A DNA stretch of 64,000 nt. Origin: Kitasatospora aureofaciens (GTDB lineage Bacteria; Actinomycetota; Actinomycetes; Streptomycetales; Streptomycetaceae). Position numbers and translations under genes: made by a program. The stretch is from positions 372,001-436,000 of the forward strand of contig NZ_JPRF03000021.1 in NCBI RefSeq assembly GCF_001188955.3, in the 5' to 3' direction. Shown here one piece after another: positions 43,496 to 52,487 of the stretch. Under the pieces are notes generated by a model. That model did no database searches. It had not been told where the DNA came from and was given only the letters and a program-made list of their open reading frames with translations. The stretch's first letter is position 1; every line of letters begins with the position of its first letter.

Positions 43496-45178
43496 ATGGT
43501 TGATCAAGGGAGCACAGCAGCCACGGAGACGGATCTTTCTGGGCGGCGTCGTCACGCGAGGCGTCGTTCGGGGGCCGCGTCCGGGGGCTTGCTGTGCTCG
43601 TCCGCATTGATGGCGGCGGGCAGCGTGGTGTCACGCGGTACGGGGATGTTCCGATTGACGCTGCAGGCCGCCGCGCTGGGCACGCTGGCGGTCGGGGGCG
43701 CGTACAACACTGCGAACACCCTGCCAACCAGCCTCTACACGCTGTTGATCGGTGGTGCGCTGAACTCGGTGCTCGTGCCGCAGCTTGTCCGGGCGCGTAC
43801 CGAGCACGCTGATGGCGGTCAGGCCCACGAGCAGCGGTTGGTCACCTTGGTGCTGAGCGTGCTTGCGGTCGGGACCGTCGTCGGCGTGGTGCTCGCTCCG
43901 TGGATCGTGGGTCTCTACATGCCGGATACGCCGGACAATCACCAGGTGTTCGAGTTGACGGTGGCCTTCGCCCGGTTCCTGCTGCCGCAGATCTTCTTCT
44001 ACGGGCTCTTCTTCATGCTGGGCCAGATCCTCAACGCCCGCGGAAAGTTCGGAGCGATGATGTGGACGCCCGTCCTGAACAACATCGTGTTGATCACCAT
44101 GTTCGGCCTGTACCGGTGGCTCGTGCCGGCCCCCGGTGACGCCGCGTCCGTGACACCGGCCGAGGTGCGGCTGCTGGGGATCGGCACCACGATCGGGATC
44201 GCCCTGCAGGCTGTCTGCTTGATCCCGTATCTCGCCGGGACAGGGTTCAGGTGGCGCCCGCGCTTTGACTGGCGCGGCACGGGCCTGGGCAAGAGCGTGG
44301 CCGCGGCGCGCTGGACCCTGCTGTTCGTGCTGGTCAACCAGGTCGCCCTGACTGTGGTGACGCGCTACGCCAACGCGGTGGACGCAGTCTTGCAGAAGGC
44401 CGGCGCGGGGAACAGCGCCTACTTCTTCGCGCAGAACATCTGGATGCTCCCGCAGGGCATCATCACGGTGTCCCTGGTCACCGCGATGCTGCCGCGGATG
44501 AGCCGAGCGGTGGCCGAGCATCGCCTGGGCGACGTCCGCGAGGACCTGTCGCGCGGCCTGCGGGTCACCGGTGTGGCGATCGTGCCGGCCGCCTTTTTCT
44601 TCTTGGCCTTCGGGCCGCAGATCGCCACAGTGATGTTCTCCTACAGCAGCAGCGGAGCGGCCTCGGCGCAGCCGCTCGGCCAGATGCTGCAGGCCTTCGC
44701 ACTCGGCCTGGTCCCCTTCTCCGCCCAGTACCTGCTGCTGCGCGGCTTCTATGCGTTCGAGGACACCCGCACCCCCTTCTGGATGGCGGTCTGGATTTCC
44801 GGCCTCGACATCATCCTGGCTACTGGCTGCCACCTCTTCCTGCCCCCGCGCTGGGTCGTCATCGGCATGGCAGCCGCCTATGCAGCGTCCTACGCCGGCG
44901 GTCTGCTCGTCACCGGGCTGAAACTGCGACGCCGTTTGGAAGGCCGCCTGGACGGTAAGCGGCTCGTGCGTACGTACGGGAAACTCATGGCTGCGGCGGG
45001 GGCCGCCAGCGCCGTCGGCTGGGCGGTGGCACGCATCTGCTCCGGTGCCGTCCCGGCTCCGGTCGTGGGCTCTGTTCTGGCGCTGGCTGCCGGCGGTGTC
45101 ACGATGCTGGTGCTGTTCGTGCTGCTGGCCCGCCTGCTCCGCGTCTCGGAACTGCGGAGTCTGCCCGGCCTGGGCTGA
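43496..45178 (+). CDS. murJ: MurJ/MviN-family lipid II flippase-like protein
   Basis: A 560-residue membrane protein of the MOP exporter superfamily. About fourteen hydrophobic segments; family features include SRGTGMFRLTLQAAALG near residue 46, FARFLLPQIFFYGLFFMLGQ with ILNARGKFG, and RGFYAFEDTRTPF near residue 420, matching MurJ. MurJ flips lipid-linked peptidoglycan precursor across the membrane. Streptomyces genomes usually carry an essential copy near the origin and can have extra paralogues; surrounded here by remnants, this is more likely an accessory paralogue. The ATG has no strong ribosome binding site. Confidence 0.9.
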   Translation: MVDQGSTAATETDLSGRRRHARRRSGAASGGLLCSSALMAAGSVVSRGTGMFRLTLQAAALGTLAVGGAYNTANTLPTSLYTLLIGGALNSVLVPQLVRARTEHADGGQAHEQRLVTLVLSVLAVGTVVGVVLAPWIVGLYMPDTPDNHQVFELTVAFARFLLPQIFFYGLFFMLGQILNARGKFGAMMWTPVLNNIVLITMFGLYRWLVPAPGDAASVTPAEVRLLGIGTTIGIALQAVCLIPYLAGTGFRWRPRFDWRGTGLGKSVAAARWTLLFVLVNQVALTVVTRYANAVDAVLQKAGAGNSAYFFAQNIWMLPQGIITVSLVTAMLPRMSRAVAEHRLGDVREDLSRGLRVTGVAIVPAAFFFLAFGPQIATVMFSYSSSGAASAQPLGQMLQAFALGLVPFSAQYLLLRGFYAFEDTRTPFWMAVWISGLDIILATGCHLFLPPRWVVIGMAAAYAASYAGGLLVTGLKLRRRLEGRLDGKRLVRTYGKLMAAAGAASAVGWAVARICSGAVPAPVVGSVLALAAGGVTMLVLFVLLARLLRVSELRSLPGLG

Positions 45179-45978
45179 CCAGTAACCGCGGGGCGCGTGA
45201 CATACCGGCAGATCTTTCCCGCACCGACGCCGCGACCTTGCCGCCCCGATCCTGAACCGCGCGCCGTACGCTCCGGGCGCCGGGCGGGGAGTGTGACCGC
45301 GCCCGCCCCGGGCGCCCGGCTCGATGGAGGACCCCCCGGGCCTGCGCCGCGGCTTCGTCCCGCGCGGCGGACGGCACGGAGGAACGCACCTACGGCAGTT
45401 CCTCCACGGGCGGGTTCGACGCCGCCGGGTGGTCCCAGCGGGTCGCCGAGCACCACGCGTCGTCACCGAGGCCATGCTGGTGGAGACCGGCCGCGCGGTT
45501 GAGGACGCCGACATCCAGTACCTCGAGTTCCGGGGCTGGATCCCCCAGTAACACCCGGCTGCCCCGGCGTCGTCGGGGGATGGCTCGCGCGAGTCATCAT
45601 GCCGACGTCCGGGCGGCCGCCCGCCTTCGACGGCTGTGTGGGTCGCTTGGGTCGCTGCTCGTGGTCGTGGTCGTCGGTGGGGAGCCGGCTGTCCCGCGTC
45701 GACCTCGGCGTCCGCCGTACCGCTGGTCGGCCCCGCCGTGTGTGCACGGCCCCCGCACCGGGTGTGGGCGCCCCGTTCCCGCCCTCGTCGTCCGGATCTG
45801 CACATGGTGGTGAGCTGTGCGTTGTGCCCTGTCACCTGTACGCGATGCTGAGCTGCACTGTTGGTGGGGAGTTGAACCCCTGCGTTGCTCTTCACGCGCC
45901 AGGGCCGGATAAACCGCCGGCCGCGGTGTGTGCACGCCTCCATGACGACTACCTGCTTCCCACACCCAGCTTGTGGGG
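45179..45978. other. About 0.8 kb without an intact gene
   Basis: Apart from the remnant at 45324-45551, no gene is supported. The segment 45830-45970 has lower GC with plain-text words (TGTGCCCTGTCACCTG, GTTGAACCCCTG) and was checked for a tRNA without success. Confidence 0.4.
45324..45551 (+). pseudogene. Scrambled remnant sharing sequence with 19036-19098
   Basis: The start (MEDPPGLRRGFVPR) and the end (EAMLVETGRAVEDADIQYLE then FRGWIPQ, stop) look coding, but the middle reads correctly only in a different frame (ADGTEERTYGSSSTGGFDAA then GWSQRVAEHHA), so at least two frameshifts are needed. The first 62 bases are about 88% identical to 19036-19098. The parent gene is not recognised. Confidence 0.5.
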
Positions 45979-46110
45979 TCAGTCCTCGACCAGGTCGATC
46001 TCCCAGTTGGTGCGCTGGATCAAGGTGTCCACCTCGCGGATCTCCTTGGCCAGGACGTCCGCCTGAGCGCGGAGCTCGGCGACCGGCAGCGCGGAGAGGA
46101 TCCTCTCGTC
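45979..46110 (-). pseudogene. C-terminal fragment of a DIP1984-family protein
   Basis: The last 40 residues (ALPVAELRAQADVLAKEIRE then VDTLIQRTNWEIDLVED) match the helical C-terminus of DIP1984-like proteins from memory. Coding character is lost beyond about 46120. A truncated remnant. Confidence 0.55.
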
Positions 46111-46426
46111 GAAGCCCGGCGGCCGGCCCCCCACGTGAGCCTTTGCGTAAACGCGCGGCCTGACTGCTCGATCGACATCAGCGCCGGACAGGGCGGCGCG
46201 CTGCAGGAACTCGTCCCGTTCGGTCGGGACATGTGGCGCGGCTTCGTGGACTTCAACAGGCATACCCCAGGACCACATCGACCGGTCGGGTGACGGACGG
46301 AGGAGGTGAAGGATCTGCGAGCAGGGGTTCCCGAGGTGCCGTCCGGCGGTAGATTTCGCTGCCATCGTGGGACTCCGCCGGAGCGACCGCCGCCCGGCAG
46401 TGGTCTCCGGGGAGAGTGAGGACACC

Positions 46427-47416
46427 GTGCCCGGTCCACCCTTTCGGCCCGTCGGCCCCGCGCGTCGCCCCGAACTCCTCCAGGCCCTGCGCACCGGGCC
46501 GTTCGACCTCGCGCTGCGCACGGCGATCCGCGCCAGCGGGCTGAGCCTGGAAGGGATCCAGCGTCGCCTCGACCGGCGTGGCGTTCAGGTCAGCGTCTCC
46601 AGCCTGAGCTACTGGCAGCGCGGCCGCAGCAGACCCGAACGGCCGGACTCGCTGGCGGCGGTGCGGGTGCTGGAGGAGGTGCTGGGCCTGCACCGGGACG
46701 AACTGGTTGTCCTGCTCGGCCCGCGCCGTCCACGCGGGCGCTGGGTGGAGCACGTCCCTGGTTCGCTCGACTACGCCAGCACCTTCGGCGATCCAGCCGT
46801 GGAAGGCGTCCTGGCCGACCTCGACCCGCGCACCAACGCCCGGCTGGAGACCCTGCACACCCGGGTCGACGTGCACATCGGCGCGCGGCGGGAGGAGCGC
46901 CGGGTGGACATCGTGCAGGTGGTCCGTGCCCTGGCCGCGGGCGTCGACCGGCTGATCCTGCTCACCCAGGCCAAGCCCGAGATGTCCGCCGGTGCCGACC
47001 TCGGCCTGTCCGACCTGGTCGGCTGCCGACTCGGGAGGCGCCGGGTGGACCGCGAACGCGGCCTGGCCGCAGCGGAGTTGCTCCTCGACCTGGTGCTCGG
47101 GCCCGGGCAGTGCACGGTCGTCGAGTACAGCTACGCCTATCCCTCGAAGCAGGTCGCCACCCACTACCAGCGCATGGTGCGCTTCCCCGGGAAGAACCTG
47201 GTCCTGCGGGCGCTCTTCGACCCGGCGGACCTTCCGGCCGGGTGCACCGCGCTCTGGCGCCCGCAGCACGACGCGCCGCCGTCCAGCGACGAACAGCTGA
47301 GGGTCTCCCCGGTCGGCCATGCCTGTGCCGTGTTCCCGGACGTCACCCCCGGCATCTACGGGCTGTCGTGGGAGTGGAACGAGGACCTCGCGCCGGTGCC
47401 GCCGCGGGCCGGCTGA
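46427..47416 (+). CDS. XRE-like DNA-binding regulator
   Basis: A 329-residue protein. The N-terminal 100 residues hold a helix-turn-helix with GLSLEGIQRRLDRRGVQVSV and SSLSYWQRGRSRPERPDSL, a type common in actinomycete regulators; the 230-residue C-terminal domain (TRVDVHIGARREERRVDIVQ, RGLAAAELLLDLVLGPGQ, YPSKQVATHYQRMVRFPG) is of unknown fold. GTG at 46427 is chosen because GAGGA lies just upstream; an earlier GTG at 46367 lacks one. It ends convergent to the propeller gene, separated by a hairpin. Target unknown. Confidence 0.82.
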   Translation: MPGPPFRPVGPARRPELLQALRTGPFDLALRTAIRASGLSLEGIQRRLDRRGVQVSVSSLSYWQRGRSRPERPDSLAAVRVLEEVLGLHRDELVVLLGPRRPRGRWVEHVPGSLDYASTFGDPAVEGVLADLDPRTNARLETLHTRVDVHIGARREERRVDIVQVVRALAAGVDRLILLTQAKPEMSAGADLGLSDLVGCRLGRRRVDRERGLAAAELLLDLVLGPGQCTVVEYSYAYPSKQVATHYQRMVRFPGKNLVLRALFDPADLPAGCTALWRPQHDAPPSSDEQLRVSPVGHACAVFPDVTPGIYGLSWEWNEDLAPVPPRAG

Positions 47417-47436
47417 CCACCCCGGCCGGGAGCGGC

Positions 47437-47474
47437 CTTCGGCAGGGCGCCGCATGTACGTCGCCCCGCCGAAG
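47437..47474. terminator. Bidirectional hairpin terminator
   Basis: CTTCGGCAGGGCG-N12-CGCCCCGCCGAAG (12 of 13 pairs) between the convergent XRE-like and beta-propeller genes. Confidence 0.7.
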
Positions 47475-47512
47475 CACGGTTGACGACACGTCAGGGGTGT
47501 CGAAGGGCGGTG

Positions 47513-48532
47513 TCAGCGGACGACGGCCGGTGCCAGGGCGGCGTGCACCAGGAGGGCGGGCGCCCCGGATCCGTCGGCCGGGACGCTCCACACGTCGGTG
47601 CCGTCGTCGCCCGGCAGTGCGTACGCGAGGGTCCGCCCGTCCAGCCACAGCGCCTGGTCGTCGACGTCGCGCTGCTCGGCGGTGGCGCTCTCCGCCATGG
47701 TCCGCAGGTCCAGCACGTACAGCCGCCAGGGCGCGTCGTCCGGCAGGCCGGGCACGCGCTTCTTGTACGCGATCCGGGTGCCGTCGGGGGACAGCGAGGG
47801 GCACTCGACGTTGCCGTGCACGGTGGTGAGCGTGCGGCGGGTGACGTCGCCGGCGGCCAGGTAGGTGCGGCCGCCGGTGGCCACGGTGGCGTAGAACCGT
47901 TCGTCGTCGGCGAAGGTCACGCCCCAGACGTTGACGTCCGGAGAGCGGTAGGGCGCGCCGTCGAGGGTGACGGCGTCGTCCTCCAGGTTCTCCTGGAGCG
48001 TCCAGGTGCGGGTGTCCAGGACGGAGGTGCGGGTGGAGAAGGAGCCGCCGGCGTAGGAGTCCCCGCTGAGGAAGACCGTCCACGCCACCAGGTGTCCGGA
48101 GGGCGACACCCGGGCACGGGTCGGTATCCCGGCCAGGTCGTAGTGGCGCACCTCGTGCAGGGCCGCGTCCAGGACCACGGCGCGGTAGCCGTCCTGGACG
48201 AGCCCGTATACCGCCTGCAGGCAGATTCCGGTTCCCGCCGCCGCGTGGAAGCGCAGACAGGTGGGGGCGGACGCCGCGGTGCGGGTGTCGTCCGGGTGCC
48301 GGAGCGGGACGGAGGCCAGCTCGTCGCGGTCGGGGCCCCAGGTCATGCTGCGGAATACCAGGCGGGGGCCGTCCGGCTGGGCGCCGAGCGTCACCGTCCC
48401 GGCCCGCACCGGCGGCCCGTCCGCCCGGGCGCCGCGGGCCTGCCCGGCGGCGTGCAGCACCGCCAGCGTGCCGGTCGCCGCCAGCAGCGCGACCGCCGCG
48501 AGCAGGACGAGGAACCTGCGCCCGCCGCTCAC
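47513..48532 (-). CDS. Membrane-anchored TolB-like beta-propeller protein
   Basis: A 339-residue protein with a GTG start that overlaps the MFS gene stop (GTGA). An N-terminal uncleaved signal or membrane helix (FLVLLAAVALLAATGTLAVL) precedes propeller blades with phrases such as ARVSPSGHLVAWTVF, CPSLSPDGTRIAYKK and QALWLDGRTLAYALPGDDGT. It probably resides outside the membrane. Last gene of a phosphoesterase-MFS-propeller operon; it may help the transporter or sense its substrate, but this is not shown. Confidence 0.82.
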   Translation of the reverse strand: MSGGRRFLVLLAAVALLAATGTLAVLHAAGQARGARADGPPVRAGTVTLGAQPDGPRLVFRSMTWGPDRDELASVPLRHPDDTRTAASAPTCLRFHAAAGTGICLQAVYGLVQDGYRAVVLDAALHEVRHYDLAGIPTRARVSPSGHLVAWTVFLSGDSYAGGSFSTRTSVLDTRTWTLQENLEDDAVTLDGAPYRSPDVNVWGVTFADDERFYATVATGGRTYLAAGDVTRRTLTTVHGNVECPSLSPDGTRIAYKKRVPGLPDDAPWRLYVLDLRTMAESATAEQRDVDDQALWLDGRTLAYALPGDDGTDVWSVPADGSGAPALLVHAALAPAVVR

Positions 48533-49836
48533 GCCGCCTCCTTCCCGCGCGCCGGGCCCGGCCGCAGCACGTACGCCGCCACGGCCACCGCCCCGGCCAG
48601 CGCGGCCGTCATCGCCGCCAGGGCCGCGCCGTCCCCCCACCGCGCCCACAGCACCCCCACCGTCAGCGAGCAGCCGAAGCGGCCGGCGGCCTGGCCCGTG
48701 CTGACCAGCGCCAGGCCGGCCCCCTGCCGGGACGCGGGCACGACGGCGGCCGTGGCGGCCGCGAGCATCCCGTCGGTCGCGGCGTAGAACAGGCCGTGCA
48801 GGGTGAGGACGACCGCGGCGACCGGCAGCCCGCCGGCCGGGCGCAGCAACAGGAGTGCGTACCCGGACAGCAGCGCCAGGTGCCCCAGGACGAACACCCG
48901 CCGCCGGCCGTACCGGTCACCGGCCGCACCCAGCGGTACCGCGAGCAGCAGGTAGACCGCGGCCGTGCCGAGCGGCAGCAGCGGGAACCAGCCGGCCGGC
49001 AGGCCCAGGCGCCGCTGGGCGAACAGGTAGACGAAGGAGTCGCTGAGGGTGGCGAGTCCGAGCAGTGCCGCGCACAGGCAGACCCGCCGCAGGCCGGGCA
49101 GGCGCAGCAGCCGGGCGACAGGCCGTCCGGCCGGCAGCGGGAGTACGCCGCCGACCATGCCCCCGGGGCGGGCGGGCACGCACAGGACGAGCACCAGGAC
49201 GCCGAGCGCCGCGACGCAGGCGCTGACCGTGAAGACCGCGTGGTAGCCGCCCGGGGCGGCGCGCAGGATCAGGAATGCCAGCAGCGGTCCGGCCAGCGCC
49301 CCGACGGTGTCCATCGCCCGGTGCACGCCGAACGCGCGGGCGCGGCGCTCGGGCGGGGCGGACAGGGAGATCAGCGCGTCGCGCGGGGCGGTGCGCAGCC
49401 CCTTGCCGGCCCGGTCCACGGCGAGGACCAGGCCGAGCACCGGTGTGGTGCGGGCGAGCAGCAGCGCCGGTTTGCACAGCGCCGAGAGCCCGTAACCGGC
49501 GGCCGCGACGGCCTTGTGCCGCCCGTGACCGTCGGTGCCGTGGCCGTGGGCGTCGTGCCCGCCAGGCCGGTCGGCGAGCAGCCCGCCGAGCAGCCGGATC
49601 ACGACGGTCGCGCCGTTGTAGACGCCGTCCAGCACGCCGAATCCCAGGGGGGACACGGCCATGACGGTGACCAGGTAGAGCGGGAGCACGGCGGTGACCA
49701 TCTCGGAGGAGACGTCCGTGACGAGGCTGACGGTCCCGAGCGCGAGCACGGTGGTGGCGATCCGCGCGGGCCGCCCCGGCCGTGGGGCCGGGGCGGTGTC
49801 GGACACTGGGGTGTGACGGCTGTCCGCGAGGTACAC
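48529..49836 (-). CDS. Major facilitator superfamily transporter
   Basis: A 435-residue transporter with about twelve membrane segments (VTDVSSEMVTAVLPLYLVTV opening, GVLDGVYNGATVVIRLLGGL, DRAGKGLRTAPRDALIS in the middle, GAAGDRYGRRRVFVLGHLAL in the second half). The loop after helix 2 has a His/Gly-rich stretch (GGHDAHGHGTDGHGRH) that could bind metal. GTG start two bases after the phosphoesterase stop, and a stop overlapping the propeller gene, so all three are cotranscribed. The substrate is unknown. Confidence 0.9.
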   Translation of the reverse strand: MYLADSRHTPVSDTAPAPRPGRPARIATTVLALGTVSLVTDVSSEMVTAVLPLYLVTVMAVSPLGFGVLDGVYNGATVVIRLLGGLLADRPGGHDAHGHGTDGHGRHKAVAAAGYGLSALCKPALLLARTTPVLGLVLAVDRAGKGLRTAPRDALISLSAPPERRARAFGVHRAMDTVGALAGPLLAFLILRAAPGGYHAVFTVSACVAALGVLVLVLCVPARPGGMVGGVLPLPAGRPVARLLRLPGLRRVCLCAALLGLATLSDSFVYLFAQRRLGLPAGWFPLLPLGTAAVYLLLAVPLGAAGDRYGRRRVFVLGHLALLSGYALLLLRPAGGLPVAAVVLTLHGLFYAATDGMLAAATAAVVPASRQGAGLALVSTGQAAGRFGCSLTVGVLWARWGDGAALAAMTAALAGAVAVAAYVLRPGPARGKEAA

Positions 49837-49838
49837 GG

Positions 49839-50714
49839 TCAGTTCCAGACGCCGGTGATGTCGGTGGCCGAGGTGGACTTGCCGGCGTGTGCGCCGGTGC
49901 CGGCCAGGTCCTCCAGGGTGTGCAGCAGGTCGTAGTGGTTGTACGAGGTGCTGCTGGTGGCACCCGCCCTGGCGGGCTGTCCGTAGATCAGGGTGGGGAT
50001 GTGGTTGCCGCTGTTGCGATCGTCCTCGTCGTAGGTGACGACCAGCAGGCTGTTGTGGCTCCTGGCCCAGGAGGCGTAGCCGCCCAGCTTGTTCTTCAGC
50101 CAGGAGTCCCCGGTGCCCACCGAGCAGTTGTGCATGTCGCCGCAGAGGTCGGGGATGACGAAGGAGACCTTGGGCAGTGTGCCGTAGTCCGAGGGGAACT
50201 GCGCGAAGGTGTGCTCGGTGGAGCCGGGGATGTTGCCGAAGCCCACCCAGGGGGCGTGCTTGCGGGCGTAGTTGCCGCTGCTGCAGGTGGTGGACCCCTG
50301 GCTGGGCAGGGCTTCGCTGTAGCTGCCCCAGCTCTTTCCGGCCGCGCTCAGCTCGGACGCCAGGTTGGGCGCCTTGCTGAAGCCGGGGGAGTAGCAGGAG
50401 TCGTCGGTGATTCCCTGGGTGCTGCCGGAGAACACCGCGAAGTAGTTCGGCTGGCTGGGGTGGGTGATCCCGTATGAGGCCTTGAGCAGGGCACCTCCGG
50501 TGGCGAGCGAGTTGAGGAAGGGGGCGTCCGAACTGCCGATGATCTGCCCGTAGGCGTGGTTCTCCAGCATTACCACGACGATGTGGTCGGGCGAGGGGAG
50601 GGTGGCGGCGGCCGAGGCGCTGGTGCCGGCCGTGAGCGCGGCGGCTGTGGTCGCGCCGGCCACCGCGGCGGCCAGGACGAGCGTGGTGCGGGAACGGGCG
50701 GTGGGGAAGGGCAT
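49839..50714 (-). CDS. Secreted phosphoesterase (acid phosphatase/phospholipase C-like)
   Basis: A 291-residue exported enzyme of the alkaline-phosphatase-like phosphoesterase family. Signal peptide of about 36 residues (TTLVLAAAVAGATTAAALTA, cleavage near SASAA), then HIVVVMLENHAYGQIIGS with the metal-binding Glu-Asn pair, GITHPSQPNYFAVFSGST (nucleophile region), FVIPDLCGDMHNC and VTYDEDD near the C-terminus. ATG preceded by GGAG at eight bases. It heads the operon with the MFS transporter and propeller protein, suggesting phosphate or phosphoester scavenging. Confidence 0.92.
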   Translation of the reverse strand: MPFPTARSRTTLVLAAAVAGATTAAALTAGTSASAAATLPSPDHIVVVMLENHAYGQIIGSSDAPFLNSLATGGALLKASYGITHPSQPNYFAVFSGSTQGITDDSCYSPGFSKAPNLASELSAAGKSWGSYSEALPSQGSTTCSSGNYARKHAPWVGFGNIPGSTEHTFAQFPSDYGTLPKVSFVIPDLCGDMHNCSVGTGDSWLKNKLGGYASWARSHNSLLVVTYDEDDRNSGNHIPTLIYGQPARAGATSSTSYNHYDLLHTLEDLAGTGAHAGKSTSATDITGVWN

Positions 50715-51410
50715 GTCTGTCTCCGGGAAGGGGGTGGGGGGTTGGGGTTTCCGGCGCGGCTCGCCGGTGCGGACGGCGGACACACCGGGTGCGGGGTGCC
50801 GGGCCGTCGGCAGGGGTCGACGGTCCCGCAGCGCCGAGTGGGTGTCAACGCCGCTGGTTGGCAAGTGAGTTGCTGTTGTCGAACGGCCGCCAACTGTGTG
50901 GATGCCGCAGACCTGTGGTGAGGGGCCGGCGGCTGGATCACGGTCCTGCGGCAACGGCCAATTTTGTGGATTCCCCAGCGCGACGCTCCGTCCCGGGGCG
51001 GCAGGGCCACTCGACTGGCGAATCCACAGAATTGGCCGCCCCGAGGGCCGGGGCGGGCGTCGTGCCGCAGTTCAGCGGCCCCGCGGGCGGTCCTCGGGAA
51101 GCGGCTCTCCACCGTCAACCATGCGGAATTCCAAGCGCGTTGACCGCTGTGGCGGCGCAGGGCGACACTCTCGTCCCATCACGGCCAGCGGTAGTGGTAG
51201 TGGGTAGTGGCCCGCCGGGCGTCCTCGGCGAAGGTGGCGTCTCGCACGTGGTGGATCTCGACTGGGGCGGCATCTGCCTGTCGCACCGTCAGGTCGGTGG
51301 AACGAACACTTCGCCTGACGACGCAGCCGGGCTACTTCGGCACTGTCGGTGTGGGGGGTTTGGACGTTCACCCAGGATCGCCCAGGTGCGGGCGAACTTG
51401 GCGGCCTGAC
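50715..51410. other. About 0.7 kb upstream region with repeated dyads
   Basis: No gene supported. It contains the long inverted repeat at 50956-51037 and a degenerate third copy near 50893-50910. It may hold the phosphoesterase promoter and control sites. Confidence 0.5.
50956..51037. repeat. 18-bp inverted repeats GGCCAATT(T/C)TGTGGATTC
   Basis: GGCCAATTTTGTGGATTC at 50956-50973 and its complement GAATCCACAGAATTGGCC at 51020-51037 match in 17 of 18 positions, 46 bp apart. A degenerate direct copy (CCAACTGTGTGGATGCC) lies near 50893-50910. Confidence 0.88.
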
Positions 51411-51880
51411 CGTCAAGGGCATCCTGATCGCGGGGCACCGAGACCGACCCCGAGCCGGAGACCGGCGACGCCGGGGCCGCGGCCTTCCTTCACGGGCCCG
51501 AGGGCCTGTTCGCCGCGAGCATCCCCTCCCGGATCGCCGGCGAGCCCGAGGGCACCCCGGGCCGCGATGACGCCGAGGAGGAGGCCGTCGATGAGCGTGA
51601 TGGACACCGCCCTGCGCAAGTCACTCAAGGTCCTGCGACTGTCCGGGATGCTGGAGAACTCGACGCGCGGCTGATCCAGGCCCACGGCGGCGAACTCGGC
51701 CACCTGGACTTCCTGCAGGTCCTCTGCCAGGACGAGATCACCCGCCGCGAGACCGTCGCATTCCAACGGCGCCAGCAGAAAGCGAAGTTCGAACAGCAGG
51801 TCACCCTGGAGGAGTTCGACTTCACCGCCTCCCCGAAGCCGCCCGCGGCCCAGATCCGCGACCTGGCCGCCCTGCGCTGA
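51411..51880 (+). pseudogene. IS21-family remnant (istA end and frameshifted istB start)
   Basis: About 51430-51600 reads as the C-terminus of an IstA-like transposase (DAGAAAFLHGPEGLFAASIP, SRIAGEPEGTPGRDDAEEEA). It overlaps the start of an IstB-like ATPase at 51591 (MSVMDTALRKSLKVLRLSGM) which runs into a stop after about 27 codons; shifting one base near 51657 restores LDARLIQAHGGELGHLDFLQ, VLCQDEITRRETVAFQRR and so on to a TGA at 51878-51880. The family text would read LEKLDARL, so one A was lost. The Walker motifs and everything downstream are gone. Confidence 0.82.
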
Positions 51881-51889
51881 GTGCGTTGG

Positions 51890-52471
51890 TCAGGGGGTGG
51901 GTGCGGTGAGGTAGCGCTGAAGCGTGGGCCCGAGCCAGTCGACGATCTCGTTGTGGCCGAGTGCCATGCTCTCGGGGAACCGTAGTACGTAGCGGGTCAG
52001 CGCGAGCCCCAGCACGGCCGAAGCGCACAGTGCCGCCCGCGCCGGCGCCTGCTCCGGTGCCGGGCCCACCCGGCGGGCGAGCGGGATCAGCTGCTCCCGG
52101 AGGACGCTCTGCATGCGCTCGGCGGCGGCCGGGTCGGTGGCGCCGACCCGGATCAGCGCGGTGAGCTCCCCGTTCTCCTCCCACAGGGTGAGGAAGTGGC
52201 GCACCAGCGTTCGGCCGATCGCCTCGCGCGGTTCGACGGACAGGCTCGGCAGCCCGGGGTCGATGGCGACGGCCGCCGCGAACAGGCCGGCCTTGTTGCC
52301 GTAGTAGCGCATCACCATCGACGGGTCGATGTTCGCGTCGCGCGCGATGGCCCGGATGGTCGCCTTCTCGTAGCCGTCCGCCGCGAACCGCTCGCGGGCG
52401 GCGGCGAGGATCGTGGCGCGGGTGGCGTCGGAACGCCGGGCGGCCTGCTGGTTCTCCGTGCTGCCGGTCAT
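51890..52471 (-). CDS. TetR/AcrR family transcriptional regulator
   Basis: A 193-residue repressor. N-terminal helix-turn-helix ILAAARERFAADGYEKATIR, AIARDANIDPSMVMRYYGNK (about 20-60); the remainder is a TetR_C-type ligand domain. Divergent from the monooxygenase gene, with three CAACAxGCGTTG-type palindromes between them, so it likely represses itself and the monooxygenase operon. ATG start. It ends ten bases beyond the IS21 remnant, whose insertion or decay lies just downstream. Confidence 0.93.
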   Translation of the reverse strand: MTGSTENQQAARRSDATRATILAAARERFAADGYEKATIRAIARDANIDPSMVMRYYGNKAGLFAAAVAIDPGLPSLSVEPREAIGRTLVRHFLTLWEENGELTALIRVGATDPAAAERMQSVLREQLIPLARRVGPAPEQAPARAALCASAVLGLALTRYVLRFPESMALGHNEIVDWLGPTLQRYLTAPTP

Positions 52472-52487
52472 GCCAACAACAGTAGGC

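Noticed and set aside
45830..45930. Possible tRNA because of GTTGAACCCCTG-like text
   Set aside because: No acceptor stem or anticodon arm can be folded around it on either strand.
43631..45943. 770-codon minus-strand frame opposite the MurJ-like gene
   Set aside because: The composition is shadow-like (His/Gln/Gly/Arg-rich) and the opposite strand encodes a clear membrane protein.
46200..46293. Possible DUF397-like fragment on the plus strand (QELVPFGRDMWRGFVDFN)
   Set aside because: The similarity is vague, with no WRKSS opening or start codon, so I could not support a family call.
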